From the NCBI GenBank assembly GCA_019084025.1, contig JAHRBI010000001.1, positions 186,001 to 250,000 of the forward strand: 64,000 nt of DNA, in the 5' to 3' direction. Each line of letters starts with the position of its first letter. The first letter of the stretch is position 1. This document shows, in pieces, positions 20,487 through 29,691 of this stretch. This DNA is from Burkholderiaceae bacterium DAT-1. GTDB taxonomy: Bacteria; Pseudomonadota; Gammaproteobacteria; Burkholderiales; Chitinimonadaceae. Below the pieces are notes generated by a model, which was not told the origin of the DNA, did not search any database, and saw only the letters and a program-made list of their open reading frames with translations. The position numbers were made by a program, and so were the translations under genes.

Positions 20487-21371
20487 ATGGCTCAATCCTC
20501 TGCAGGCCGTCGCTTTAGAGACGCGGTCGCTGCCGAATCCCCGCTGCAAATTGTCGGCGCCATCAATGCCTATGCCGCGATGCTGGCCGAACACAGTGGC
20601 TACAAGGCGCTGTATGTATCAGGCGGTGGCGTGGCCGCGTCCTCCTGCGGGATTCCCGATCTCGGCATCACCACGATGGAAGATGTGCTGATCGACGTGC
20701 GCCGCATCACTGACCGCACCCAGCTGCCAGTACTGGTCGACATCGACACCGGCTGGGGTGGCGCGTTCAATATCGCCCGCACCGTGCGTGAAATGATTCG
20801 TGCCGGCGCCGGTGCCGTGCATATCGAAGATCAGGTGCTGGCCAAGCGTTGCGGCCATCGTCCGAACAAGGCCATCGTCAGCCAGACTGAAATGGTCGAC
20901 CGCATCAAGGCCGCTGTGGATGCCAAGACTGATTCAGAATTTGTGATCATGGCCCGCACCGATGCGCTGGCGGTGGAAGGCCTGAACGCCGCCATCGACC
21001 GTGCCTGCGCCTGCGTGGAAGCCGGTGCCGACATGATTTTCCCGGAAGCCATGGAAAGCCTGGAGATGTACCGCGCCTTTGTAGATGCCGTGAAGGTGCC
21101 GGTGCTGGCTAACATTACCGAATTCGGCAAGACCCCGCTGTTCACCCGCGACGAACTGGGTGCATCGGGCGTATCGATGATCCTCTACCCGCTGTCGGCC
21201 TTCCGCGCCATGTCGAAAGCTGCACTGAACGTGTACGAATCCATCCGCCGCGACGGCACCCAGCAAAACGTGGTCGACACCATGCAAACCCGCATGGAAC
21301 TGTACGATCACCTCGGCTACCACGAATTCGAGCAGAAGCTGGATGCGCTGTATACGAAGGATGGGCAGTAA
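20487..21371 (+). CDS. prpB: 2-methylisocitrate lyase
   Basis: The protein has 294 residues from ATG 20487, with CAGGAG 7 nt upstream. It cleaves 2-methylisocitrate to pyruvate and succinate, the last step of the methylcitrate cycle for propionate. Isocitrate lyase/PEP mutase family motifs are present: the active-site loop KRCGH (about residue 122), the metal-binding VDIDTGWGG and the IEDQ strand. Length is typical. It is first gene behind the sigma-54 promoter at 20410. The genes prpC, acnD and prpF follow on the same strand. Confidence 0.96.
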   Translation: MAQSSAGRRFRDAVAAESPLQIVGAINAYAAMLAEHSGYKALYVSGGGVAASSCGIPDLGITTMEDVLIDVRRITDRTQLPVLVDIDTGWGGAFNIARTVREMIRAGAGAVHIEDQVLAKRCGHRPNKAIVSQTEMVDRIKAAVDAKTDSEFVIMARTDALAVEGLNAAIDRACACVEAGADMIFPEAMESLEMYRAFVDAVKVPVLANITEFGKTPLFTRDELGASGVSMILYPLSAFRAMSKAALNVYESIRRDGTQQNVVDTMQTRMELYDHLGYHEFEQKLDALYTKDGQ

Positions 21372-21380
21372 GGATTGCTC

Positions 21381-21794
21381 ATGCAGACTCAATTGCCACT
21401 TACGCAACTGATTGATTTAGCCCTGTCCGGCGACATGACGTTTGAACGACTTGAGCAACTTGCCAGTCAATCATCGACTTCCGCACCAGAACTACTCAAT
21501 CAATTGTCGATCTACGTGGCTAAATGTTATGCAACCGAGCAACTGGCGTATGACGAAGCAGATGCAGTGATGAACGCTGCATTCTGCCTGGCGACGAGCC
21601 CTGAGCTCTGGGCAGCTTATGATCGAACCGCCCCGGAGGACGTCATGAGGGTATACATGGCATTTGATGAGGGTGAATACCATCACCCTGATGATGCTCG
21701 CGACATAGACCCCGAAATTAAGTACACCAAGCCATTGATCACGCAGTTTTTACGCGACAAACAACTCACTTCCAAACACCAAGTCATCGAATAA
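21381..21794 (+). CDS. Unrecognised 137-aa protein inserted between prpB and prpC
   Basis: An acidic, soluble, helical protein ([40 protein letters not shown]). It starts 9 nt after prpB and ends 22 nt before prpC, so it should be expressed with the operon. It has lower GC than its neighbours. The composition recalls small immunity-type proteins, but I cannot assign a family. It is not a known methylcitrate-cycle component, so it is probably a late insertion. Confidence 0.65.
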   Translation: MQTQLPLTQLIDLALSGDMTFERLEQLASQSSTSAPELLNQLSIYVAKCYATEQLAYDEADAVMNAAFCLATSPELWAAYDRTAPEDVMRVYMAFDEGEYHHPDDARDIDPEIKYTKPLITQFLRDKQLTSKHQVIE

Positions 21795-21816
21795 TCAAAT
21801 TCAACCGGAGACCACC

Positions 21817-22968
21817 ATGTCCGACACCACCTCCACCCTGCCGAAGCCCAAGAAATCCGTTGCCCTTTCGGGCGTCGCAGCGGGCAATACCGCGCTGTGT
21901 ACCGTAGGCCGTACCGGTAACGATCTGCACTATCGTGGCTACGATATTCTCGATGTGGCGGATGCCTGCGAGTTCGAAGAAATCGCTTATCTGCTGGTGC
22001 ATGGCAAGCTGCCGAACCAGGCTGAGTTGATCGGGTATAAGAAGAAGCTGAAGGCCCTGCGCGGCATTCCGCAATCGGTGAAGGCTGTGCTGGAAGCGCT
22101 GCCAGCCAATTCGCATCCGATGGACGTGATGCGCTCGGGCGTATCGGCACTCGGTTGCGCGCTGCCGGAAAAGGATGATCACAATACACCGGGCGCACGC
22201 GATATCGCTGATCGTCTGATGGCTTCGCTGGGTTCGATGCTGCTGTACTGGTACCACTTCAGCCACAACGGCAAGCGCATCGAAGTCGAAACCGACGACG
22301 ACTCCATCGGCGGCCATTTCCTGCATCTGCTGCACGGCCAAAAGCCGAGCGATGCCTGGGTAAAGGCCATGCACACCTCGCTGGTGCTGTACGCCGAGCA
22401 CGAATTCAATGCCTCGACCTTTACCGCCCGCGTGATCGCCGGTACTGGTTCGGACATGCACTCTGCCATCACCGGCGCAATTGGCGCCCTGCGTGGCCCC
22501 AAGCACGGTGGCGCCAATGAAGTGGCCTTCGAAGTACAGAAGCGCTATGAAAACCCGGACGAAGCCGAAGCCGACATCCGCGCCCGTGTGGAGCGCAAGG
22601 AAGTGGTGATCGGCTTTGGTCACCCGGTGTACACCATCGGCGATCCGCGCAACAAGGTGATCAAGGAAGTGGCGCGTACCCTGTCCGCACAAGCACAGGA
22701 CATGAAAATGTTCGACATTGCCGAGCGCCTCGAAACCGTGATGTGGGACATCAAGAAGATGTTCCCGAACCTCGACTGGTTCAGCGCCGTGTCCTACCAC
22801 ATGATGGGCGTGCCCACCGCCATGTTCACCCCGCTGTTCGTGATCGCCCGCACCAGTGGCTGGGCAGCGCACGTGATCGAGCAACGCATCGACGGCAAGA
22901 TCATCCGTCCGAGCGCGAATTACACCGGTCCGGAAAATCTGGAATTTGTGCCGATTGAAAAGCGCTAA
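21817..22968 (+). CDS. prpC: 2-methylcitrate synthase
   Basis: The protein has 383 residues and condenses propionyl-CoA with oxaloacetate. Citrate synthase-fold motifs include the His-containing [13 protein letters not shown] (about residues 225-237), GFGHPVY and the C-terminal Arg segment. The N-terminus ([20 protein letters not shown], then YRGYDI) is typical of methylcitrate rather than citrate synthases. The ribosome site is CCGGAG at about 21804. It is the third gene of the operon. Confidence 0.95.
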   Translation: MSDTTSTLPKPKKSVALSGVAAGNTALCTVGRTGNDLHYRGYDILDVADACEFEEIAYLLVHGKLPNQAELIGYKKKLKALRGIPQSVKAVLEALPANSHPMDVMRSGVSALGCALPEKDDHNTPGARDIADRLMASLGSMLLYWYHFSHNGKRIEVETDDDSIGGHFLHLLHGQKPSDAWVKAMHTSLVLYAEHEFNASTFTARVIAGTGSDMHSAITGAIGALRGPKHGGANEVAFEVQKRYENPDEAEADIRARVERKEVVIGFGHPVYTIGDPRNKVIKEVARTLSAQAQDMKMFDIAERLETVMWDIKKMFPNLDWFSAVSYHMMGVPTAMFTPLFVIARTSGWAAHVIEQRIDGKIIRPSANYTGPENLEFVPIEKR

Positions 22969-22987
22969 ACAACTGTAACAGTGAGGC

Positions 22988-23030
22988 ATCCTGCAGTGCT
23001 CCGCCCGGGAAACCCGGGCGCATTCAGGAT
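22988..23030 (+). promoter_or_regulatory. Large hairpin between prpC and acnD
   Basis: An inner perfect 8-bp stem CGCCCGGG-AAA-CCCGGGCG (23002-23020) is flanked by a second pairing, ATCCTG (22988-22993) with CAGGAT (23025-23030). There is no T-tract. The 186-nt gap has no gene. The structure could stabilise the upstream mRNA segment or attenuate read-through into acnD. Confidence 0.6.
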
Positions 23031-23154
23031 AGCTCAAATTTGACCACGCATTCTCGCTGATTGATTCCACGCCCCCTGACCTCGCCGCCGCGAGGGAGCC
23101 TCGCTCACGCGAGTCAGTGGCCCAGCGGGAGATTGCTTAACTAGACAGGCAATC

Positions 23155-25764
23155 ATGATGAACACCCAATTCCGCAAACCCCTCCCCGGCACATCGCTGG
23201 ACTACTTCGATGCGCAAGCTGCCGTCGATGCGATCCAGCCGGGTGCATGGGCCGGGCTGCCATATACCTCACGCGTGCTCGCCGAAAATCTGGTGCGCCG
23301 CTGTGATCCGGCCACCCTCACCGATTCGCTGAAGCAGCTGATCGAACGCAAGCGTGATCTCGATTTCCCCTGGTATCCGGTGCGCGTGGTGTGCCACGAC
23401 ATTCTGGGTCAGACCGCGCTGGTGGACCTCGCCGGTCTGCGCGATGCCATTGCCGATCAGGGCGGTGATCCTGCGCAGGTGAATCCGGTGGTGCCGGTAC
23501 AGCTGATCGTCGATCACTCTCTGGCCGTAGAACATGGCGGCTTCGAGAAAGATGCCTTCCAGAAGAATCGAGATGTGGAAGAGCGCCGCAACGAAGATCG
23601 CTTCCATTTCATCAACTGGACCAAGCTGGCGTTCAAGAACGTCGACGTGATCCCCGCTGGCAACGGCATCATGCACCAGATCAATCTGGAGCGGATGAGC
23701 CCGGTGGTTTACGTGAAAGACGGCGTCGCCTACCCCGATACCTGCGTGGGTACCGACAGCCATACTCCGCATGTCGACGCGCTGGGCGTGATCGCCATTG
23801 GGGTGGGCGGTCTGGAAGCCGAAAACGTGATGCTGGGTCGCGCCTCGTGGATGCGCCTGCCGGATATCGTCGGTGTGGAGCTATCGGGCAAACCGCAGCC
23901 GGGCATCACTGCGACAGACGTCGTGCTGGCCCTGACCGAATTCTTGCGTAAGGAAAAGGTCGTTGGCGCGTATCTGGAATTTTATGGAGAAGGTGCTGCC
24001 GCGCTGACGCTGGGTGATCGGGCCACCATCTCCAATATGGCCCCGGAATATGGCGCAACCGCCGCCATGTTCTTCATCGACCAGAAGACGATTGATTACC
24101 TCAAGCTCACCGGCCGCGACGATGCGCAAGTGAAGCTGGTGGAAACCTACGCGAAGCAGACCGGCCTGTGGGCAGATAGCCTCACCACTGCGCAGTACGA
24201 ACGCGTGCTCAAGTTCGACCTGAGCACCGTCGTGCGCAATATGGCGGGTCCATCCAACCCGCACAAACGCCTGCCCACCAGCGCGCTGGCCGAGCGCGGC
24301 ATTGCCGGCAATCTTGAAGCTGCCCGTGCGCAGGAAGCCGAAGGCCAGATGCCGGACGGCGCAGTGGTGATCGCTGCGATTACCAGCTGTACCAACACCA
24401 GCAATCCGCGCAATGTGATTGCAGCTGGTCTACTGGCACGCAATGCCCGCGCACGTGGTCTGACCCGCAAACCCTGGGTGAAGACCTCGCTGGCACCGGG
24501 ATCGAAGGCCGTGCAGCTGTATCTGGAAGAAGCCAATCTGCTGCCGGATCTGGAATCGCTGGGCTTCGGTATCGTCGCCTTTGCCTGCACCACGTGTAAC
24601 GGCATGTCCGGCGCGCTCGACCCGCAGATTCAGCAAGAGATCATCGATCGCGACCTCTACGCCACTGCCGTGCTGTCCGGCAACCGCAATTTCGATGGCC
24701 GCATCCATCCATACGCCAAGCAAGCCTTCCTCGCGTCGCCGCCGCTGGTGGTGGCTTACGCCATTGCCGGTACTGTCCGCTTCGATATCGAAAAGGATGT
24801 GCTGGGCGTGGATCAGGCGGGCAAGGAAGTACGTCTGGCCGATCTCTGGCCAAGCGATGACGAGATCGACGCCGTGATCGCCCGCAGCGTGAAGCCGGAA
24901 CACTTCCGCAAGGTGTACGAGCCAATGTTTGCGATCTCCACCGCGCAGGCCGAACAGGTTGATCCGCTGTACAACTGGCGCGAGATGTCCACCTACATCC
25001 GCCGTCCGCCGTACTGGGAAGGCGCACTGGCAGGCGAACGCACGCTCAAGGGCATGCGTCCGCTGGCGATTCTGGGCGACAACATCACCACCGATCACCT
25101 CTCGCCCTCCAACGCGATTCTGGCCAATAGCGCCGCCGGTGAATACCTCGCCAAAATGGGCCTGCCGGAGGAAGACTTCAATTCCTACGCCACCCATCGC
25201 GGCGATCACCTCACCGCGCAACGCGCCACCTTTGCCAACCCGACGCTGCTGAACGAAATGGTGGTGGTCGATGGTCAGGTGAAGAAGGGTTCACTTGCGC
25301 GCATCGAGCCTGAAGGCAAGGTCACCCGCATGTGGGAAGCCATCGAGACCTATATGGCACGCAAGCAGCCGCTGATTATCGTGGCCGGAGCCGACTACGG
25401 TCAGGGCTCGTCGCGTGACTGGGCGGCCAAGGGCGTGCGTCTGGCCGGTGTGGAAGCCATTGTGGCCGAAGGCTTCGAGCGCATCCACCGAACCAATCTG
25501 ATCGGCATGGGCGTGCTGCCACTGGAATTCCAGCCCGGCACCACCCGCCTCACCATCGGGCTGGATGGCACCGAAACCTTCGACGTGATCGGCGAACGCA
25601 CCCCGCGCGCGACGCTCACGCTGGTCATCCACCGCAAAAATGGCGAGTCGCTGAGCGTGCCCGTCACCTGTCGTCTGGATACCGCCGAAGAGGTGTCGAT
25701 CTATGATGCAGGCGGTGTGCTGCAGCGGTTTGCGCAGGATTTTTTGGCGGCGAATAAGCAGTAA
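23155..25764 (+). CDS. acnD: Fe/S-dependent 2-methylisocitrate dehydratase
   Basis: The protein has 869 residues and dehydrates 2-methylcitrate to 2-methyl-trans-aconitate. It is an aconitase-superfamily protein with the Fe-S Cys motifs ITSCTNTSNP and CTTCNGMSG, the GTDSHTPH segment and the C-terminal swivel domain with DYGQGSSRDWAAKG. Its position with prpC upstream and prpF downstream marks it as AcnD rather than AcnA; this pair replaces PrpD. ATG ATG start; 23155 or 23158 are both possible. Confidence 0.95.
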   Translation: MMNTQFRKPLPGTSLDYFDAQAAVDAIQPGAWAGLPYTSRVLAENLVRRCDPATLTDSLKQLIERKRDLDFPWYPVRVVCHDILGQTALVDLAGLRDAIADQGGDPAQVNPVVPVQLIVDHSLAVEHGGFEKDAFQKNRDVEERRNEDRFHFINWTKLAFKNVDVIPAGNGIMHQINLERMSPVVYVKDGVAYPDTCVGTDSHTPHVDALGVIAIGVGGLEAENVMLGRASWMRLPDIVGVELSGKPQPGITATDVVLALTEFLRKEKVVGAYLEFYGEGAAALTLGDRATISNMAPEYGATAAMFFIDQKTIDYLKLTGRDDAQVKLVETYAKQTGLWADSLTTAQYERVLKFDLSTVVRNMAGPSNPHKRLPTSALAERGIAGNLEAARAQEAEGQMPDGAVVIAAITSCTNTSNPRNVIAAGLLARNARARGLTRKPWVKTSLAPGSKAVQLYLEEANLLPDLESLGFGIVAFACTTCNGMSGALDPQIQQEIIDRDLYATAVLSGNRNFDGRIHPYAKQAFLASPPLVVAYAIAGTVRFDIEKDVLGVDQAGKEVRLADLWPSDDEIDAVIARSVKPEHFRKVYEPMFAISTAQAEQVDPLYNWREMSTYIRRPPYWEGALAGERTLKGMRPLAILGDNITTDHLSPSNAILANSAAGEYLAKMGLPEEDFNSYATHRGDHLTAQRATFANPTLLNEMVVVDGQVKKGSLARIEPEGKVTRMWEAIETYMARKQPLIIVAGADYGQGSSRDWAAKGVRLAGVEAIVAEGFERIHRTNLIGMGVLPLEFQPGTTRLTIGLDGTETFDVIGERTPRATLTLVIHRKNGESLSVPVTCRLDTAEEVSIYDAGGVLQRFAQDFLAANKQ

Positions 25765-26160
25765 ATGATACTCACCATGATGAGAGTGATTTGGATACGA
25801 TTTTCACTTGTCCTTGCGTGTATGTTGATACTCGCAGGTTGTACGTTCAATTTTCCGCAGACCACTTCCGCCGATGTCGAAAATCATCGTAGTGGCGTAA
25901 TGGTGGAAAAATACGAGCTGAAGGCAAATCGTGTTCGAGCACTCTCAGATTGGTTTTCCCATCATCGAGATGGATGGGAACGCAGCTCGGTTAGTTACGT
26001 GCCCAACCTTATTGTTCATGCACAACATGCGGACGGTGACACCACAACAATAAATCTCATGTCAGACATGGTTATTGCGTACAACAAGGCCGGGCAATTC
26101 AATCAGCGTTTTGGTGTGGCGGAACTATCCGCATTGCGTGAATTAATAAAGCAAAACTGA
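25765..26160 (+). CDS. Unrecognised small lipoprotein inserted between acnD and prpF
   Basis: The protein has 131 residues; the ATG directly abuts the acnD stop codon. A hydrophobic leader ends in the lipobox LILAGC, so it should be lipidated. The mature ~105 residues contain RVRALSDWFSHHRDGWERSS and a C-terminal helix with no recognised domain. It is AT-richer than acnD and prpF. Like the 21381 gene it interrupts the operon, presumably by insertion. Confidence 0.7.
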   Translation: MILTMMRVIWIRFSLVLACMLILAGCTFNFPQTTSADVENHRSGVMVEKYELKANRVRALSDWFSHHRDGWERSSVSYVPNLIVHAQHADGDTTTINLMSDMVIAYNKAGQFNQRFGVAELSALRELIKQN

Positions 26161-26173
26161 TTCGACAACGCTC

Positions 26174-26239
26174 GGGCGACCACAGATCGCCCCTACATCT
26201 GATGGTGGACATACATTCGTAGGAGCGAGCTGCGCTCGC
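26174..26239. repeat. REP-like pair of small palindromes before prpF
   Basis: GGGCGA (26174-26179) pairs with TCGCCC (26187-26192), and GCGAGC (26225-26230) pairs with GCTCGC (26234-26239). The flanking words CCCTACA and GTAGGAGCGAGCTGCGCTC resemble extragenic palindromic elements common in proteobacteria. They lie in the only sizeable gap upstream of prpF. Confidence 0.55.
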
Positions 26240-26267
26240 CCGATTCGCCAAATTTTAAGGACACCCC

Positions 26268-27452
26268 ATGACCCACTCCCCCCAACTCCGCATTCCCGCC
26301 ACCTATATGCGCGGCGGCACCAGCAAGGGTGTGTTTTTCCGCCTGCAGGACCTGCCCGAAGCCGCGCAAGTGCCCAGCGCGGTGCGCGATGCGATTCTGC
26401 TGCGCGTGATCGGCAGCCCGGACCCCTATGGCAAGCAGATGGATGGCATGGGCGGCGGGGCGTCGAGCAATAGCAAGACGGCCATTGTCTCGAAGAGCAC
26501 GAAGCCCGATCACGATGTGAACTACCTGTTCGGTCAGGTCGCGATTGATCGCGCCTTTGTGGACTGGAGCGGCAACTGCGGCAATCTCACGTCCGCAGTC
26601 GGCTCGTTTGCGGTGGGAGCAGGTCTGGTCGACCCGGCCCGCGTGCCGGAAAACGGCATCTGCACGGTGCGCATCTGGCAGGAAAACATCAACAAAACCA
26701 TCATCGCCCATGTGCCTGTCACCAATGGCCAAGTGCAGGAAACCGGCGATTTCGAGCTGGATGGCGTGACCTTTCCATCCGCTGAAGTGGTGCTGGAATT
26801 TATCGACCCGGCAGATGACGAAGACGCGGGCGGCTCGATGTTCCCCACCGGCAATCTGATCGACGATCTGGAGGTGCCCGGCATCGGCACGCTCAAGGCC
26901 ACGATGATCACCGCCGGTATCCCCACGATCTTCGTGAATGCCGACGCGATTGGCTACACCGGCACCGAACTGCAAGACGCAATCAATAGCGATGCCAAAG
27001 CGCTGGCGATGTTTGAAACCATCCGTGCCTATGGTGCCGTCAAAATGGGCCTGATCAAGCACATCGACGAAGCCGCCGCCCGCCAGCACACCCCGAAAAT
27101 CGCCTTTGTCGCCCCGTCCAAGGACTACACCTCGTCCAGCGGTAAAGTGGTGAAAGCGGAAGACATCGACCTCCTGGTGCGCGCCATGTCCATGGGCAAA
27201 CTGCACCACGCCATGATGGGCACCGCCGCCGTCGCCATCGGTACCGCGGCTGCCATACCGGGTACGCTGGTCAATCAGGCTGCAGGTGGCGGCCGCAAGG
27301 AAGCCGTGCGCTTCGGCCATCCGTCCGGCACGCTGCGTGTAGGCGCGGAAGCGGTGGAAGTGAATGGTCAGTGGACGGTGAAAAAGGCCGTGATGAGCCG
27401 CAGTGCGCGGATCTTGATGGAGGGCTGGGTGCGAGTGCCGTTTGAGGGGTAA
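26268..27452 (+). CDS. prpF: 2-methylaconitate cis-trans isomerase
   Basis: The protein has 394 residues. The N-terminus IPATYMRGGTSKGVFF and MDGMGGGASSNSKTAIVS (about residues 60-77) are PrpF hallmarks, including the active-site region. PrpF isomerises the AcnD product so that ordinary aconitase can hydrate it. It is the last gene of the operon, followed at 27464 by a strong hairpin. The family is related to diaminopimelate epimerase in fold. Confidence 0.95.
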   Translation: MTHSPQLRIPATYMRGGTSKGVFFRLQDLPEAAQVPSAVRDAILLRVIGSPDPYGKQMDGMGGGASSNSKTAIVSKSTKPDHDVNYLFGQVAIDRAFVDWSGNCGNLTSAVGSFAVGAGLVDPARVPENGICTVRIWQENINKTIIAHVPVTNGQVQETGDFELDGVTFPSAEVVLEFIDPADDEDAGGSMFPTGNLIDDLEVPGIGTLKATMITAGIPTIFVNADAIGYTGTELQDAINSDAKALAMFETIRAYGAVKMGLIKHIDEAAARQHTPKIAFVAPSKDYTSSSGKVVKAEDIDLLVRAMSMGKLHHAMMGTAAVAIGTAAAIPGTLVNQAAGGGRKEAVRFGHPSGTLRVGAEAVEVNGQWTVKKAVMSRSARILMEGWVRVPFEG

Positions 27453-27463
27453 GGGTGATATGC

Positions 27464-27486
27464 TCCCCCTCATAAAAAGAGGGGGA
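27464..27486 (+). promoter_or_regulatory. Hairpin after prpF that masks the next ribosome site
   Basis: TCCCCCTC (27464-27471) pairs perfectly with GAGGGGGA (27479-27486), with loop ATAAAAA. The right arm is also the purine-rich ribosome site of the rhuM remnant (ATG 27491). The hairpin may end prp transcription poorly (no T-tract) or block translation. Confidence 0.6.
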
Positions 27487-27490
27487 AACA

Positions 27491-27869
27491 ATGAGTCAAA
27501 TTGTTATTTTTCAGGCAAGCGAAACCGATCCGGTGACAGTCAGACTGGATGGCGAGAGCGTGTGGCTGACGCAAGAACAAATGGCGCAGTTGTTCGACAG
27601 AGATCGAACCGTCATTTCAAAACACATCCGTAATATTTTGCGGGATGGTGAGCTCGATGAGAATTCAGTATGTGCAAATTTTGCACATACTGCTTCTGAT
27701 GGGAAATCATATGTTTGTCGATTTCCTGAACCGGAACCATGCATTGTTCCGCGATGGTCAGCCCGTGATCAATGATATCGGGCTCGCCGCCCTGGCCTTG
27801 CTGGTGGCCGAATCTGATCCGGCGCAGAAGGAAACGATGATCCGGCTGATCGAGAATATGCTGGCGTGA
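27491..27869 (+). pseudogene. rhuM: RhuM-family (Fic-like) gene with large internal deletion
   Basis: The first ~75 codons match the RhuM N-terminus (VWLTQEQMAQLFDRDRTVIS, then ILRDGELDENSVCANFAHTA and SDGKSY). The reading then switches frame: from about 27709 another frame reads FVDFLNRNHALFRDGQPVIN and ALALLVAESDPAQKETMIRL, matching the RhuM C-terminus. Full-length RhuM is over 300 residues, so roughly 200 residues including the Fic-like core are missing and the halves are out of frame. Not functional as RhuM. Confidence 0.8.
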
Positions 27870-27919
27870 TCTCTACCAATCACGCCAATGACACTCTGCA
27901 TGGTCACCGCAATCGCTGG

Positions 27920-27967
27920 CTGAGCTTGTCGAAGCCGGAGGTTCCAACCACCCTTCGACAGGCTCAG
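27920..27967. repeat. Inverted repeat of the CTGAGCTTGTCGAAG type
   Basis: CTGAGCTTGTCGAAG (27920-27934) and CTTCGACAGGCTCAG (27953-27967) are complementary with one G-T mismatch. This is a widespread intergenic palindrome in betaproteobacteria. A partial copy (CCCTTCGACTTCGCTCAG, 29142-29159) lies on the other side of the next gene. Confidence 0.65.
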
Positions 27968-28062
27968 ACTACGAAATACAACTGTCATTATCTGATATGG
28001 ACACGTCGCGCATTCATCCGCACAATCAGTGCGCCAGTATAATTTATTTGAGGAACTTAAAA

Positions 28063-29112
28063 TTGCGTCGAATAGTAATTTCTTCCATCCTATGTACATC
28101 TCTCACGACCACTTCTCTTTTTTCAATTGCCAACGGAAAAAATTCAGAAAAGGCATATCCGGGCACAATTTATCTTTACGGAGAAAGCCATGGCATGGAA
28201 CGCATTCTCAGCAAAGAACTCGATCTGTGGAAATCCCACTACAATAACGGCATGCGCCATTTATTTACTGAAGAGCCCTATTTCACGGCCGAATTTAAAA
28301 ATATCTGGATGAAAGATAAGGATGACCATATTCTTGAAGAATTAATTAATGATTTCAAAGGCACATTCTTCCAGTCACCATATTTTCAAGCATTTTACAA
28401 AAACATCAAGATTTGTTGTCCGGAAACCGTTTTTCACGGGACGGATATCGGCCATAAATATTACGCAACAGGCGCACGCTTCAAGAAATACCTTGAGGAT
28501 CACGCTTTAACTCACACAGATCAGTATAAATTGACGCTGGAGGCCATTGATCAAGGAGCGCGCTTTTATGATGGAGAGGATGGCATTTATCGTGAAAACC
28601 AAATGGCGCGCAACTTCATTCGCGAACTCAAATCGATCAATGGCGCCGATGTCATGGGGATTTATGGTGGCACGCATGTTCGGCCAGGAGGCAAGGACGC
28701 TGACGGCGCTGTGATTAACATGCTTGAACAAATCAAGCTTAAATATGGACCATCCATCCAGGTCACGAACCTGGCCTATCCTGACAAACTGTCATCGCCC
28801 ATTAGAGTCGATCAGATTTCCATTAACGGGAAAATGTATTCAGCCAGTTATTATGGAAAAGTAAATTGGCGCGGATTTAAGAATATCGACTTCAATGAGT
28901 ACTGGCGACTGGAAGGAGCCTATTCTGATCTGGCTTCTTCTAAAAAAATAAACAGCACCATGGAGTACGATGAATTCCCCATGGCCATCGAAAAGGGACA
29001 GGTGATTATTGAGGATGTCGTCACGTCTGACAAAAAGGTGTATCGCAGCATTTACCGAACAGATGGCACGCTATTGAATGGCCAACCCGTAGCAGAAGAA
29101 TTATCCCTATAG
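28063..29112 (+). CDS. Exported GxxH-motif protein resembling TraB/Tiki/EreA-like hydrolases
   Basis: The protein has 349 residues from TTG 28063. This start is preferred over ATG 27997 because GAGGA (28050-28054) sits 8 nt upstream and a signal peptide begins exactly there (LRRIVISSILCTSLTTTSLF). Motifs in order: GESHG (His43), LFTEEP, RENQMARNF and GGTHVRPG. The GxxH...E...RNxxM...GxxH layout recalls the TraB/PrgY/Tiki and EreA/ChaN-like superfamily of metal-dependent hydrolases. It is clearly AT-richer than flanking genes and bounded by repeat elements, suggesting transfer. The enzymatic role is unknown. Confidence 0.65.
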   Translation: MRRIVISSILCTSLTTTSLFSIANGKNSEKAYPGTIYLYGESHGMERILSKELDLWKSHYNNGMRHLFTEEPYFTAEFKNIWMKDKDDHILEELINDFKGTFFQSPYFQAFYKNIKICCPETVFHGTDIGHKYYATGARFKKYLEDHALTHTDQYKLTLEAIDQGARFYDGEDGIYRENQMARNFIRELKSINGADVMGIYGGTHVRPGGKDADGAVINMLEQIKLKYGPSIQVTNLAYPDKLSSPIRVDQISINGKMYSASYYGKVNWRGFKNIDFNEYWRLEGAYSDLASSKKINSTMEYDEFPMAIEKGQVIIEDVVTSDKKVYRSIYRTDGTLLNGQPVAEELSL

Positions 29113-29193
29113 GCGGAGAGTTAATTCTTCCACGTCGACTACCCTTCGACTTCGCTCAGTGTGCGGTACATCGCAGGCCGAGCCCCTCGAAGC

Positions 29194-29691
29194 CTACCCC
29201 ACCAACCTGCCGTCATACACCCATCGCCGCACCTTGTGTGCGGTGATGCGGCCAGCGTCCGGGTGCGCCGGGTTGATCAGCACATTCAGTTCTTCCGGCA
29301 CCACCACGGACGGCACTTTCAGCACCGCGCTGTCCGATGCCCGAATCCAATCCATTCCCGCATCAAGGCTCACCTTGCCCGCAGGCAGGGCGTCCCAGCC
29401 AATATGCGCGGCCGGATCAACCCAGTTGGCGTGCTGCCAGAGGTCTTCGGGGATATCGATACGCACCAGATAGCGGTTGAGCGGCAGCGCAACGGCATTC
29501 AGATGCACCACGGTTTCGAGGCAAGCCAGCGCGATATTGCTGGCCGCATAAACCACCGGCGTGCCCACGCGATTCCAGCGTCCGCCGGATTGCTTGGCAC
29601 CGAGGCCGGATAGGTCATCCGCTGTGTAATAGGGGGTATCGGTCGCGATACGCCAGACGGCGTGCGGCACAGGTAAACGGTGTACGTTCAC
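29194..29691 (-). CDS. RES-domain toxin (NAD-degrading family)
   Basis: The protein has 165 residues. The RES triad is visible: Arg in GGRWNRVGTPVVYAA, Glu in LACLETVVHL and Ser in VPSVVVPEELN. Family toxins hydrolyse or phosphorolyse NAD+. It follows the antitoxin gene with a 4-nt overlap, the standard Xre-RES arrangement. The C-terminal Arg-rich end (HKVRRWVYDGR) is typical. Confidence 0.9.
   Translation of the reverse strand: MNVHRLPVPHAVWRIATDTPYYTADDLSGLGAKQSGGRWNRVGTPVVYAASNIALACLETVVHLNAVALPLNRYLVRIDIPEDLWQHANWVDPAAHIGWDALPAGKVSLDAGMDWIRASDSAVLKVPSVVVPEELNVLINPAHPDAGRITAHKVRRWVYDGRLVG

Noticed and set aside
21784-23070. 428-codon open frame antisense to prpC
   Set aside because: Composition is His/Gly/Val-rich as expected for antisense frames, and prpC on the other strand is unequivocal.
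26193-27491. 432-codon open frame antisense to prpF
   Set aside because: It is a shadow of prpF with no ribosome site or recognisable domain.
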